The notes beneath the pieces are model-generated. The model saw nothing but the letters and a program-made list of their open reading frames with translations, did not search any database and was not told the origin of the DNA. The position numbers and the translations under genes are program-made. From Streptomyces gossypii (GTDB lineage: Bacteria; Actinomycetota; Actinomycetes; Streptomycetales; Streptomycetaceae): a DNA stretch of 64,000 nucleotides. The stretch covers positions 1 through 64,000 of the forward strand of contig NZ_JAJAGO010000021.1 of the NCBI RefSeq assembly GCF_025165795.1, read 5' to 3'. This document shows, piece by piece, positions 32,375 through 41,271 of this stretch (its first letter is position 1; every line of letters begins with the position of its first letter).

Positions 32375-33298
32375 CTATGCCGCCCCCACCTGCTGGTCCA
32401 GCAGATGCCCCCGCCGGCTCAGCAGGAAGCGTTTGAAGGCCGCCACCGGTGGCGTGTCCGGGCGGCCCTCCGCCCAGGCCAGACCGATCTCGCGGACCGC
32501 GCGCGGCGCCGTGACGGTGAGTTCGTGCACGCCGGGGCGCGCGAACGCCGGGGGCGGCAGCAGCGCCACGCCCAGCCCCGCCGCGACCAGCCCGCGGATG
32601 GTCTCCGCCTCCTCGCCCTCGAAGGCGATCCGCGGCCGGAACCCGGCCTCCGCGCACATCGCCTCCAGGATCCGCCGCATCCCGTAGCCCGGCTCCAGGG
32701 TCACGAACGGCTCCTCGGCGGCCTCGGCGAGGCGGATGCGTCTGCGTGCGGCGAGGGGATGATCTTCCGGTACGACAAGCCGGAGGCGCTGTTCGTCCAG
32801 ACGTCGGGCGACCAGGTCGGGCGCGTCGGGCATCGGCGAGGTGAGGCAGAGGTCCAGTTCGCCCGCTCGAAGGCGTTCCAGCATCGCCTCGCCGTACGTC
32901 TGCACCAGGGCGAACCGCACGCGTGGATGCTCGGCACGGAAGGCGCGGATGAGGCCGGGCACGGTCTCCCAGCCGAGCGTGTGGAGGAAGCCGAAGGCGA
33001 CCTTGCCGGTGGCCGGGTCGGCGTCGGAGCGCACGGACTCGGCGGCCTGCTCCACCGCGGCGAGCGCGCGTTCCGCCGAGGCGAGGAACGTGCGCCCGGC
33101 CGGGGTGAGCGAGACCGTACGGCCGTGGCGCGCGAAGAGGGCCACACCGAGATCGTCCTCGAGCCGGGTGACGGCACGGCTCAACGTGGACTGCGGGACG
33201 CCCAGTTCGTGGGCGGCCCGGGTCACGTGCTCGTGGCGGGCGACGGCCACGAAGTGGGCAAGCCGCGGGGTGAGGGCGATGCCCCAGTCGGATGTCAC
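32375..33298 (-). CDS. LysR-family transcriptional regulator
   Basis: A 307-residue LysR protein. Winged helix in the first 65 residues (RLAHFVAVARHEHVTRAAHELGVPQSTLSRAVTRLEDDLGVALFARHGRTVSLTPAG), then a two-lobed effector domain from about 90 to 295 (VAFGFLHTLGWETVPGLIRAFRAEHP, LTSPMPDAPDLVARRLDEQRLRLVVP). It is divergent from an MFS transporter gene with a 138-bp gap, the classic arrangement in which a LysR protein controls its neighbour. GTG 33298 gives a normal N-terminus. The ligand is unknown. Confidence 0.9.
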   Translation of the reverse strand: MTSDWGIALTPRLAHFVAVARHEHVTRAAHELGVPQSTLSRAVTRLEDDLGVALFARHGRTVSLTPAGRTFLASAERALAAVEQAAESVRSDADPATGKVAFGFLHTLGWETVPGLIRAFRAEHPRVRFALVQTYGEAMLERLRAGELDLCLTSPMPDAPDLVARRLDEQRLRLVVPEDHPLAARRRIRLAEAAEEPFVTLEPGYGMRRILEAMCAEAGFRPRIAFEGEEAETIRGLVAAGLGVALLPPPAFARPGVHELTVTAPRAVREIGLAWAEGRPDTPPVAAFKRFLLSRRGHLLDQQVGAA

Positions 33299-33436
33299 GG
33301 TTCTGTCCTCCTCCTGACTACTTCACATGACGGCAAGATGACACGGACGCCCCTCAACTGGGCTAATGCACAGCTGGATCGATTCTCGCAGTTTCCTGCA
33401 TTGGACGCATGAAGCCGTCCGTCATACGTTCGGTGC

Positions 33437-34750
33437 ATGCCATCCGCTGATATCAAGGCGTCCACCGTGCGAGTGGGCGCCGTTCCTGTCGACTCCGATC
33501 CCGATCACGACCCCGAATCGGGCAAGCTGCGTCCGGGAGACCCCGGCTACCGCCGGATGAGCCTGGCCCTCTTCGCCGCCGGGCTGGCCGGCTTCGGCCT
33601 GCTGTACGCCACGCAGGCGCTGCTCCCCGCCCTCTCCGACGACCTGGGCGCGACCGCCGATCAGGCCAGCTGGACGGTCTCCGGAGCCACCCTCGGGCTG
33701 GCTCTGGCGGTGCTGCCGCTGAGCGCGCTGTCCGAGCGCTTCGGGCGCCGCCGGATGATGACCGTCTCGCTGTCGGTCGCCGTCGGCCTGGCGCTGCTGC
33801 TCCCCTTCGCGCCCTCGCTGGGCTGGCTCATCACACTCCGCGTCCTCCAGGGAGCCGCACTGGCGGGCATCCCGGCATCCGCGATGGCCTATCTGTCCGA
33901 GGAGGTACGGGCCAGGTCGCTGGTGGGTGCGGTCGGCCTGTTCGTCGCGGGAAACAGCATCGGGGGCATGAGTGGCCGCATCCTCACCGGCTGGGTGTCC
34001 CAGGGCTGGGGCTGGCGCGCGGCCCTCGGCTCGGTGGCCCTGACCTCGCTGCTGTGCGCGGTGGCGTTCTGCCTGCTGGCTCCCAGGGCACGCAACTTCA
34101 CGCCGTCGGCGGGCGGCCCCCGCGCGCTCGCCCGCACCGTACGCCTGCATCTCGCCAACGCGCTGCTGCTGCGGCTGTACGCGATCGGGCTGCTGTTCAT
34201 GACCGTCTTCGGCGCGGTCTACACGGTGATCGGCTACCGGCTCGTCGGTGACACGTTCGGGCTGTCCCAGGGGCTGGCCGGATCGATCTTCGTGATCTAT
34301 CTGGTGGGCACGGTCTCGTCCTCGCAGGCCGGGCGGCTGAACGCCCGGCTGGGCCGGCGCGGTGCGCTCTATCTGGCGATCGTCACGACGGCCGCCGGGC
34401 TGCTGCTGTCCCTCGCGGACAGCCTCGCGATGGTGAGCGCCGGACTGGTGCTGATCACCGCCGGGTTCTTCGCCGGGCACGCGGTCGCATCCGGCGCGGT
34501 GAGTCATACGGCGACGACCGGGCGGGCGCAGGCCGCGGCGCTTTACCAGATGGCGTACTACCTGGGCAGTTCGCTGGGTGGCGCGGTGGGCGCCCTCGCC
34601 TACCGGGCGGCGGGCTGGGGCGCGACGGCGGCGTTCGCGCTGGCCGCACTGGCGCTGGCGGGCTGCGTGACGCTGTACGCCACCCGGCGCGCGGTCCGCG
34701 CACAGCGCGCGACGGGGGCGGCGGCACGGGTGGTGGCGGCGGGGAACTGA
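33437..34750 (+). CDS. MFS transporter
   Basis: A 437-residue major facilitator with 12 predicted membrane helices, beginning after a ~35-residue polar head. The family loop motif appears as LSALSERFGRRRMM between helices 2 and 3, with helix 4-5 sequence NSIGGMSGRILTGWVSQGWGWRAALG, resembling the YnfM/arabinose-efflux group of exporters. The second half repeats the pattern with RLNARLGRRGALYLA. Probably a drug or metabolite exporter driven by the proton gradient. The gene diverges from the LysR regulator, which likely controls it. ATG 33437 is the only suitable start. Confidence 0.9.
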   Translation: MPSADIKASTVRVGAVPVDSDPDHDPESGKLRPGDPGYRRMSLALFAAGLAGFGLLYATQALLPALSDDLGATADQASWTVSGATLGLALAVLPLSALSERFGRRRMMTVSLSVAVGLALLLPFAPSLGWLITLRVLQGAALAGIPASAMAYLSEEVRARSLVGAVGLFVAGNSIGGMSGRILTGWVSQGWGWRAALGSVALTSLLCAVAFCLLAPRARNFTPSAGGPRALARTVRLHLANALLLRLYAIGLLFMTVFGAVYTVIGYRLVGDTFGLSQGLAGSIFVIYLVGTVSSSQAGRLNARLGRRGALYLAIVTTAAGLLLSLADSLAMVSAGLVLITAGFFAGHAVASGAVSHTATTGRAQAAALYQMAYYLGSSLGGAVGALAYRAAGWGATAAFALAALALAGCVTLYATRRAVRAQRATGAAARVVAAGN

Positions 34751-34786
34751 CCGACGGGCGGGCGCCGACCGTGGCACCCGCTCCGG

Positions 34787-35380
34787 TCAGCGGCCGTCGG
34801 GGAGAGTCCCGGTGTCGATCTTCAGCTCGAACGGCTCGGGCAGCGTCAGCACCCCGCCGTACTCCACCGACTGGAGCACCCGGTAAGTACCGCCCTCCGG
34901 CTCCCCGAAGAGCGTGGCGGTCGGCTTACCGGTGTGCCACGGATCCAGCAGCAGATAGAGCGGGACCCCGGCGCGGGCGTAGCCGTGCGCCTTGCTGATC
35001 CGGTCGTGGTTGGCGTTGCTCGGCGAGGTGATCTCGACGACGAGAAGGGCTTCCTCAGCGGGGGCTGTGTTGTGCGAGGCTGCGAGCACGACCCGGGGCA
35101 TCACCAAGAGGTCAGGGATATACAGACCGGCCTTCCCGGGGATGGTCACCCCCTGCGTCTGAAAAACGCCACAGTCCGCAGGCTTCGCCTGATACAGCAG
35201 CTCTTGAACCGCGTCGGCTGTGATGTTGTGAGCGTTGGCAGGCGGTGGCGCCACGGTGACGATCCCCTCGATGATCTCCACCTTGCTGCCCTCGGGCGCA
35301 TCCGTCTCTCCCCAGAGACGGACGACGTCGTCCCAGTCGTAGCCGTTGTCCGGCACGTGGTCGACGGAGAGTGCGGTCAT
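34787..35380 (-). CDS. Uma2-family putative endonuclease (DUF820)
   Basis: A 197-residue protein with the restriction-endonuclease-like fold of the Uma2 family: KVEIIEGIVTVAPPP at the front (Glu of the active site), YIPDLLVMP with the PD motif, and LLVVEITSPSNANHDRISKAHGYARAGVPLYLLLDP, which carries the (D/E)xK-like ExxSPS core and YLLLDP strand. The family is abundant in Streptomyces and of unclear role. ATG 35380 gives a complete domain. Single gene, convergent with the MFS gene. Confidence 0.85.
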   Translation of the reverse strand: MTALSVDHVPDNGYDWDDVVRLWGETDAPEGSKVEIIEGIVTVAPPPANAHNITADAVQELLYQAKPADCGVFQTQGVTIPGKAGLYIPDLLVMPRVVLAASHNTAPAEEALLVVEITSPSNANHDRISKAHGYARAGVPLYLLLDPWHTGKPTATLFGEPEGGTYRVLQSVEYGGVLTLPEPFELKIDTGTLPDGR

Positions 35381-35553
35381 GGCGGTCTCCTCTATCGGTG
35401 CGTCACCGACTCCATCATGCCCAATGTCTCGCTGGCCGGTCCAGCGGCGGTGTTCACCCGAACGAGTGTCTAGTGCCGCCTGGGCACGGCCTACGCTTGC
35501 GCTGAGGGCGGAAGCCGCACGTCGCGGAGTGCTTGCCGAGGGGGTGGGGGCCG

Positions 35554-36552
35554 GTGCCGGTGTATCTGCGGCTGGGTGCCGAGGATCTGGTGCGCTGCCG
35601 TTTCACCGTCTCGCCGCTCTGCGAGACCCATGAGGCCGTACGCACGGTGACCCGCCGCGAGCGGCACGGCTACCACCTGCCGTGGCTGCGCCGGATGCGT
35701 GCGGCCGTGGCGGCTCTGGACCTCGCGCCGATCCAGCTGCTGATGCCGCTGCGTGGCGGCTACACGCCGGACTTCCTGGGCCCGCCGCCGGAGGCGCCGT
35801 TCAACGCGTCCTGGGGGTTCGAGGAGGAGCTGGCGCGCGTACGGGCCACCAGCACCGCCATCGCCCGCGAGGAGCTGGCGCGTTCGCTGGCCTGCACTCC
35901 GGGGGCGGCCGAGTCCCCGGCGGGCCGGGCGATGCTGGCCGATCCGGCCGCCGCCGTACAGCAGCTGGCCGATCTGACCGAGCGGGTCTGGCATGCGCTG
36001 ATCGAGCCCGACTGGCCGGCGCTGCGGGCCGTGCTGGAGGCCGATATCGGCTACCGCACCCGGCGGTTGGCGCAGGGCGGCCTGGAGGAGATGTTCACCG
36101 ATCTGCATCCGGGCCTGAGTTGGGCGGACCGCACCCTCACCATCCGCAACCGCGGCGACTTCCTGCTGCGGCAGGACGTGGGGGGCCGGGGCGTGCTGCT
36201 GATGCCGAGTGTCTTCGCATGGCCGGATGTGATCAGCGGGTTCGCCCCGCCGTGGCAGCCGACGGTGGTCTATCCGGCACGCGGCATGGCCGGGCTGTGG
36301 CAGCAGCCCGCCCCCGGGGCACCGGACACCCTCATCCGGCTGCTGGGCCCCAACCGCGCCGCGCTCCTCGGCGGGCTGGACGAACCGGCGTCGACGACGG
36401 CGCTCGCCCGTCGTCACGGACTGGCGCTGTCGTCGGTCTCGGCCCATCTGCGCACCCTGCGCGACGCGGGCCTGCTCACCGCCCGCCGCCATGGCCACCA
36501 GGTGCTGTACGCCCGCACGCCCCTCGGCCTGGCTCTGCTGGGCCAGGCGTGA
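35554..36552 (+). CDS. Winged-helix regulator with DUF5937-type N-terminal domain
   Basis: A 332-residue ArsR-related transcription factor. Residues 1-240 match the DUF5937-type ligand domain (YLRLGAEDLVRCRFTVSPLCET, LPWLRRMRAAVAAL, ADRTLTIRNRGDFLLRQ, VLLMPSVFAWPDV) and residues 250-325 a C-terminal ArsR-like winged helix (LGPNRAALLGGLDEPASTTALARRHGLALSSVSAHLRTLRDAGLLTARRHGHQVLY). GTG 35554 has GAGGGGG ahead at suitable spacing; GTG 35560 would be nearly equivalent. There is no adjacent MFS gene in the same direction, which often accompanies the family; the MFS gene 0.8 kb upstream is possibly related. Confidence 0.87.
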   Translation: MPVYLRLGAEDLVRCRFTVSPLCETHEAVRTVTRRERHGYHLPWLRRMRAAVAALDLAPIQLLMPLRGGYTPDFLGPPPEAPFNASWGFEEELARVRATSTAIAREELARSLACTPGAAESPAGRAMLADPAAAVQQLADLTERVWHALIEPDWPALRAVLEADIGYRTRRLAQGGLEEMFTDLHPGLSWADRTLTIRNRGDFLLRQDVGGRGVLLMPSVFAWPDVISGFAPPWQPTVVYPARGMAGLWQQPAPGAPDTLIRLLGPNRAALLGGLDEPASTTALARRHGLALSSVSAHLRTLRDAGLLTARRHGHQVLYARTPLGLALLGQA

Positions 36553-36573
36553 ACCGGCTCACGCGCCACGCGT

Positions 36574-36825
36574 TCACTCGGTGCGGCCCGCATGCAGGAC
36601 GGCCACGGTGACGGTTGCGTCGGCCACTTCGTAGACCACTCGATACCTCTCCGCACGCAGACGTCGCAGATTCGGCGACCCGTAGGGGACGCTGTCCGGC
36701 GGGCGAGGTTCCTCCGCCAATCGATCGACTGCGGCGAGGAGCTCCCGGAGCCCTTCGGGATCGTCCTTGAGAAAGCGTGCCGCTGCGTTGGTGGCAGGCT
36801 CCTCCCAGATGATCTGATAGTTCAC
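36574..36825 (-). CDS. RelE/ParE-family toxin
   Basis: An 83-residue toxin of the RelE/ParE fold: YQIIWEEPATNAAARFLKDDP at the first strand and helix, NLRRLRAERYRVVYEVADATVTVAVLHAGRTE with the conserved Arg residues and final strand. If RelE-like it cleaves mRNA in the ribosome; if ParE-like it targets gyrase; the basic residues in the RLRAERYRVVYE strand favour RelE. GTG 36825 overlaps the antitoxin stop as GTGA, giving coupled expression. Accessory module between unrelated genes. Confidence 0.88.
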   Translation of the reverse strand: MNYQIIWEEPATNAAARFLKDDPEGLRELLAAVDRLAEEPRPPDSVPYGSPNLRRLRAERYRVVYEVADATVTVAVLHAGRTE

Positions 36826-37076
36826 CCAGTCTCCAGCCCGAGCCGACGACGCACTTCGTCATGCGGTACGAACACGGCCGTCCCGTCGGCGACACGAGCG
36901 CGATACTCCGCCACCGCCAGCGCGTCCTCCAAGTCCTCAAGCTCCTGCGGGTTTATCAGCACGGCCGCTGCGTGGCCGTGATCCGTGATGGTGATGCGCT
37001 CGCGCGAGTGCGAAGTCCGGCGGACGAGCGTGCCGAAACGGGCACGCGCCTCGGTCATGGCATAGCTGTCACTCAT
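36822..37076 (-). CDS. YefM/Phd-family antitoxin
   Basis: An 84-residue antitoxin. MSDSYAMTEARARFGTLVRRTSHSRERITITDHGHAAAVLINPQELEDLEDALAV is the full Phd/YefM DNA-binding domain; the tail (YRARVADGTAVFVPHDEVRRRLGLETG) should wrap the toxin. ATG 37076 stands 7 bases after TACACT (37089-37084 on the minus strand), so the mRNA is probably leaderless, as for the other toxin module at 10.3 kb. Located just downstream of deoA on the same strand, with its own promoter region. Confidence 0.88.
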   Translation of the reverse strand: MSDSYAMTEARARFGTLVRRTSHSRERITITDHGHAAAVLINPQELEDLEDALAVAEYRARVADGTAVFVPHDEVRRRLGLETG

Positions 37077-37114
37077 GTGCGGAAGTGTACACAACCGCAT
37101 ACTGAGTGACCGCT

Positions 37115-38386
37115 TTACGCGATGCGGTCCAGGACGATGCAGCGTTGGGGTGCCGCTTCGCCGCCGATGGCGTACGCGCCGGTGAGGGCGGCCAGGGCGT
37201 AGGGGAACTTCTCGGGGGTGTCCGTGTGCAGGGTCAGCAGCGGCTGGCCCTCGGTCACCGGGTCGCCCGGCTTGGCGTGCATCTCGACGCCCGCGCCCGC
37301 CTGCACCGGGTCCTCCTTGTGCGCGCGGCCCGCGCCGAGCCGCCAGGCCGCGAGACCGACGTCGTACGCGTCCATGCGGGCGAGCGTGCCGGACGCGGCG
37401 GCGTGCACGGTGTGCCGTTCGCGCGCCTGCGGCAGCGGTGCGTCCGGGTCGCCGCCCTGGGCGGTGATCATGCGGCGCCAGTGGTCCATCGCGGAGCCGT
37501 CGGCGAGCGCCTTGGCCGGGTCGGCGTCGGGGAGTCCGGCGGCGGTCAGCATCTCCCGGGCCAGGGCGAGGGTGAGCTCGACGACGTCGGCGGGGCCGCC
37601 GCCCGCGAGCACGTCCAGCGACTCGCGCACCTCCAGCGCGTTGCCCGCCGTGCGGCCGAGCGGAGTCGACATGTCGGTGAGCAGCGCGACGGTCCGTACG
37701 CCGTTGTCGTTGCCGAGGCCGACCATGGTGGCCGCCAGTTCGCGGGCGTCGTCCAGGGTCTTCATGAAGGCGCCGGAGCCGACCTTGACGTCGAGCACCA
37801 GCGAACCGGTGCCCTCGGCGATCTTCTTGCTCATGATCGAGCTGGCGATCAGCGGCACCGACTCGACGGTGCCGGTCACGTCGCGGAGCGCGTAGAGCTT
37901 CTTGTCGGCGGGGGCGAGGCCGTCACCCGCCGCGCAGATCACCGCTCCGGCGGACTCCAGGGTGGCGAGCAGCTCCGAGTTGGTCAGGGTGGCGCGCCAG
38001 CCGGGAATCGCCTCCAGTTTGTCGAGCGTGCCGCCGGTGTGGCCGAGACCCCGCCCGGACAGCTGCGGTACGGCGGCGCCGCAGGCGGCGACCAGCGGTG
38101 CCAGCGGCAGGGTGATCTTGTCGCCGACGCCGCCGGTGGAGTGCTTGTCGGCGGTGGGGCGGGTGAGCGTGGAGAAGTCCATCCGCTCGCCGGAGGCGAT
38201 CATCGCGGCGGTCCAGCGGGCGATCTCGGCGCGGGTCATCCCGTTGAGCAGGATCGCCATCGCAAGGGCGGACATCTGTTCGTCGGCGACCGCACCGTGG
38301 GTGTAGGCGTCGATCACCCAGTCGATCTGCTCGTCGGTGAGTGCCTTTCCGTCGCGCTTGGCACGGATGACGGAGATGACGTCCAA
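37115..38386 (-). CDS. deoA: Thymidine phosphorylase
   Basis: Phosphorolysis of thymidine (and deoxyuridine) to thymine and 2-deoxyribose-1-phosphate. The 423-residue protein has the family elements: KALTDEQIDWVIDAYTHGAVADEQMSALAMAI, the phosphate-binding KHSTGGVGDKITLPLAPLVAACG, SGRGLGHTGGTLDKLEAIPGW, and DVKVGSGAFMKTLDDA; the C-terminal alpha/beta domain ends VTEGQPLLTLHTD. It starts at TTG 38386 with GGAGGA before it. It lies downstream of cdd, and 58 bp separate the two genes. Its product flows to the phosphomutase and deoC. Confidence 0.95.
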   Translation of the reverse strand: MDVISVIRAKRDGKALTDEQIDWVIDAYTHGAVADEQMSALAMAILLNGMTRAEIARWTAAMIASGERMDFSTLTRPTADKHSTGGVGDKITLPLAPLVAACGAAVPQLSGRGLGHTGGTLDKLEAIPGWRATLTNSELLATLESAGAVICAAGDGLAPADKKLYALRDVTGTVESVPLIASSIMSKKIAEGTGSLVLDVKVGSGAFMKTLDDARELAATMVGLGNDNGVRTVALLTDMSTPLGRTAGNALEVRESLDVLAGGGPADVVELTLALAREMLTAAGLPDADPAKALADGSAMDHWRRMITAQGGDPDAPLPQARERHTVHAAASGTLARMDAYDVGLAAWRLGAGRAHKEDPVQAGAGVEMHAKPGDPVTEGQPLLTLHTDTPEKFPYALAALTGAYAIGGEAAPQRCIVLDRIA

Positions 38387-38444
38387 GGGGTTCCTCCGGG
38401 TGGGGTGGCGGGTTGCGTACGGGGAGGGGCGGGGCGCGCGCAGG

Positions 38445-38846
38445 TCAGCGGTGGAGATCCGCCGGGCCGAACGCGTCCGGGAGCAGTTCGGACAGCGGGC
38501 GGACGCCGCGTGCCGTGTCCATCTGCAGCTCCGGCCCGCCGTGCTCCCACAAGAGCTGGCGGCAGCGTCCGCACGGCATCAGCCGCTCGCCGTGCCGGTC
38601 GCAGCAGGTGAACGCGGTGAGCGTGCCTCCGCCGGTGGCGAAGAGGGCGGAGACCAGGCCGCATTCGGCGCACAGCGCGACACCGTACGCCGCGTTCTCC
38701 ACGTTGCAGCCGCCGACCGTACGCCCGTCGTCGACGAGCGCCGCCGCGCCCACGGGGAAGCCCGAGTAGGGGGCGTACGCCCGGGACATCTCGTCCCGGG
38801 CACGCTCCCGCAGTGCCTCCCAGTCGACCCCGCCCTCGTCCGTCAT
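38445..38846 (-). CDS. cdd: Cytidine deaminase
   Basis: Deaminates (deoxy)cytidine to (deoxy)uridine. The 133-residue protein is a tetrameric-type enzyme: YAPYSGFPVGAAALVDDG, then the zinc site GVALCAECGLVSAL (Cys and catalytic Glu) and PCGRCRQLLWEHGG with the two other Cys ligands. ATG 38846 overlaps the stop of the ABC permease gene (ATGA), so it is the fourth gene of the nucleoside import operon, which places import and degradation under one promoter. Confidence 0.94.
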   Translation of the reverse strand: MTDEGGVDWEALRERARDEMSRAYAPYSGFPVGAAALVDDGRTVGGCNVENAAYGVALCAECGLVSALFATGGGTLTAFTCCDRHGERLMPCGRCRQLLWEHGGPELQMDTARGVRPLSELLPDAFGPADLHR

Positions 38847-40153
38847 GTGTTCTGGCCTCTTCGATAGGGCTTGCCGATCGCTTTCGGCGTGCGTAGTCGC
38901 TGGGCCGCGAGACACAGCACCAGCAGGGTGGTGAGGTACGGGCTGGCCTCGACGAGCTCCAGCGGCACCGTGTCGGTCAGCGCGTACCAGATCGTGACCA
39001 GTACGGCGGTGGCGAGCGCCACCGTGGCCGGGAGCCGTGCGCCGGCGCGGAGCTTCCACAGCCCGTAGCCGACCAGCAGCAGCGCGCCGACCAGCAGCAG
39101 CGCGTGGATCGTCGGTCCGCCGCCGCGCAGCTGGGAGGCGTCCATGAAGCCGAACACCCCGGCGCCCATGGCCACACCGCCCGGCCGCCAGTTGCCGAAG
39201 ATCATCGTGGCGAGACCGATGTAGCCGCGCCCGCCGGTCTGGTTCTCCTGGTAGTGGTGCACGTAGATGGCGAGGAAGGCACCGCCGAGACCCGCGAGCG
39301 CGCCCGAGGTGAGGACGGCCACGTACTTGTACTTGTAGACGTTGACGCCCAGCGACTCGGCCGCGGTGGGGTTCTCGCCGCAGGAGCGCAGCCGCAGGCC
39401 GAAGGCGGAGCGCCAGAGCACGAAGAACGTGGCGACGAACAGCGCCACCGCCAGCAGCGTCACCCAGGAGACGTTGGCGACCCCGGCGCGCAGGATGCCC
39501 GCGGTGTCCGAGATGAGGAACCAGTCGTGCTTCTCGACGTCGCCCAGCCAGTCGCCGAGCCAGGGCACCGTGAACGTCGGCATGTCGTCGATGGGCGGCG
39601 ACTGTTTGTCGTTGCCGCCCGCCGCCGCGGCCTCGCTGCCCTCCGCCCCGAACCACAGCTTGGCGAAGAACCTCACAAGGCCCAGCGCGAGGATGTTGAT
39701 CGCGACGCCGGAGACGATGTGGTCGACGCCGAAGGTGACGGTGGCGATCGCGTGGATGAGGCCGCCGAGGGCGCCGCCGAGGATGCCCGCGGCCACCGCC
39801 GCCCAGGGGCCGTACTGCCAGCCGATCCAGCCCGCCGCGAAGGTGCCGAACATCATCATGCCTTCGAGGCCGATGTTGATGACGCCCGCGCGTTCCGCCC
39901 AGAGGCCGCCGAGTCCGGCGAGCCCGATGGGCACGGCCCAGCCGAGGGCGGCCGAGTACTGGCCGGAGCTGGTGAGGTTGTTGACGTCGGTGATGGCGCG
40001 CAGGAGGGAGAGGAAGATCAGCCCGCCCGCGATCAGCAGCAGCACCATCGGGTAGGTGAGCCTGCGGCGTCCGCCGGGCTTTCCGCCCCTGTCTCCGGAA
40101 TCCCTGCCGCTGCTCAGCGCGCCCTGGATCCTGGCCGAGATGTTCGTGCTCAT
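38843..40153 (-). CDS. ABC nucleoside transporter permease 2
   Basis: A 436-residue inner-membrane permease of the BPD_transp_2 type (as in nucleoside and ribose importers), about nine hydrophobic segments, with AERAGVINIGLEGMMMFGTFAAGWIGW as the conserved loop and SLGVNVYKYKYVAVLTSGALAGLGGAFLAIYV in the second half. A charged loop of about 50 residues lies between segments in the middle (GGNDKQSPPIDD). ATG 40153 overlaps the stop of permease 1 (ATGA). Together with permease 1 it forms the channel for a BMP-type nucleoside importer; the substrate range is inferred from neighbours deoA and cdd. Confidence 0.93.
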   Translation of the reverse strand: MSTNISARIQGALSSGRDSGDRGGKPGGRRRLTYPMVLLLIAGGLIFLSLLRAITDVNNLTSSGQYSAALGWAVPIGLAGLGGLWAERAGVINIGLEGMMMFGTFAAGWIGWQYGPWAAVAAGILGGALGGLIHAIATVTFGVDHIVSGVAINILALGLVRFFAKLWFGAEGSEAAAAGGNDKQSPPIDDMPTFTVPWLGDWLGDVEKHDWFLISDTAGILRAGVANVSWVTLLAVALFVATFFVLWRSAFGLRLRSCGENPTAAESLGVNVYKYKYVAVLTSGALAGLGGAFLAIYVHHYQENQTGGRGYIGLATMIFGNWRPGGVAMGAGVFGFMDASQLRGGGPTIHALLLVGALLLVGYGLWKLRAGARLPATVALATAVLVTIWYALTDTVPLELVEASPYLTTLLVLCLAAQRLRTPKAIGKPYRRGQNT

Positions 40154-41271
40154 GCGGACACCCCCGCCTTGTCGTTCGTGCCGTTGCCCTTGTCACGGGC
40201 CAGGGCGGCGAGTTCCTCGCCGACCTTGCGCTGCTGGAGGCGCAGCCCGTAGCGCCGTACGAGTTCGTAGGCGATGACGACGCACAGCACGATGACGCCC
40301 TTCATCACCTCGACGATCTCCTGGGCGTATCCCTCGAATTCGAGCTGGATGCCGGTGCGGTCGAGGAAGCCCCACAGCAGTGCGGCGAGGGCCATGCCCA
40401 GCGGGTGGTTGCGGCCGAGCAGCGCGAGGGCGATGCCGGTGAAGCCGATGCCGACGGGGAAGTCGGTGCCGTAGTTGTACGAGCTGCCCAGCAGGGTGGG
40501 CATGCCGACCAGCCCGGCGGCGGCCCCGGAGAGCAGCATGGAGGTGACCACCATGCGCTTGACGCTGACGCCGCTGGCCTCGGCCGCGGACTCGGAGTGG
40601 CCGACGGCACGCAGGTCGAAGCCGAACCGCGTCCGGTTGATCACGAACCAGTAGACGACTCCGGCCAGTGCCGCGATGACGACGAAGCCGCCGATCGGCT
40701 CGGGATTGGTCGGGAGGGTGAAGAAGTGGCTGGAGTCCGGGATGTTCGGCGTGTGGAAGAGGTTGCCGTCCTTCTCCGCGAGGCGGCCTTCCTGGAGGAA
40801 GTAGCCGATCAGCGAGCCCGCGATGAAGTTCAGCATGATCGTGGTGATGACCTCGCTGACCCCTCGGGTCGCCTTCAGGACACCGGCGATGCCGGACCAC
40901 AGGGCGCCGACGGCCATCGCCACGATGATGATCACCGGGATCTGGAGGAAGCCCGGCAGGGTCAGCGCGCCGCCGACGACTGCGGCGAAGAACGCCGCGA
41001 CGCGGTACTGCCCGTCGACACCGATGTTGAAGAGGTTCATCCGGAAGCCGATGGCGACGGCGAGCGCGGAGAGGTAGTACGGGACCGACTTGTCGACGAT
41101 CCAGACCTGGCTGTCGCTCTTCGAGCCGAACTCGATCATCACCGTGTAGGCGCGGATCGGGTCCTCGCCGGTGGACAGGATGATCGCCGAGGTGATCACG
41201 ATCGCGGCGACGATGGCGAGGAGCGGGGCCGCGACGGCGAGGATGAGCTTGTTCTTGTCGATCTTCTTCAT
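40150..41271 (-). CDS. ABC nucleoside transporter permease 1
   Basis: A 373-residue permease of the same family with around ten hydrophobic segments; hallmark loops are GFRMNLFNIGVDGQYRVAAFFAAVVGG and ATRGVSEVITTIMLNFIAGSLIGYFL, then RAVGHSESAAEASGVSVKRMVVTSMLLSGAAAGLVG. The N-terminus is MKKIDKNKLILAVAAP. ATG 41271 overlaps the ATPase stop by four bases, as do the other junctions of this operon, so strict translational coupling runs ATPase - permease 1 - permease 2 - cdd. Confidence 0.93.
   Translation of the reverse strand: MKKIDKNKLILAVAAPLLAIVAAIVITSAIILSTGEDPIRAYTVMIEFGSKSDSQVWIVDKSVPYYLSALAVAIGFRMNLFNIGVDGQYRVAAFFAAVVGGALTLPGFLQIPVIIIVAMAVGALWSGIAGVLKATRGVSEVITTIMLNFIAGSLIGYFLQEGRLAEKDGNLFHTPNIPDSSHFFTLPTNPEPIGGFVVIAALAGVVYWFVINRTRFGFDLRAVGHSESAAEASGVSVKRMVVTSMLLSGAAAGLVGMPTLLGSSYNYGTDFPVGIGFTGIALALLGRNHPLGMALAALLWGFLDRTGIQLEFEGYAQEIVEVMKGVIVLCVVIAYELVRRYGLRLQQRKVGEELAALARDKGNGTNDKAGVSA

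Noticed and set aside
33299..33436. LysR operator between the regulator and MFS gene
   Set aside because: Several T-n11-A words exist by chance in this gap and none forms a convincing dyad, so no site is reported.
38445..40196. 583-codon frame joining cdd with upstream sequence
   Set aside because: The upstream part is another frame of the ABC permease gene; cdd starts at ATG 38846 by overlap with the permease stop.
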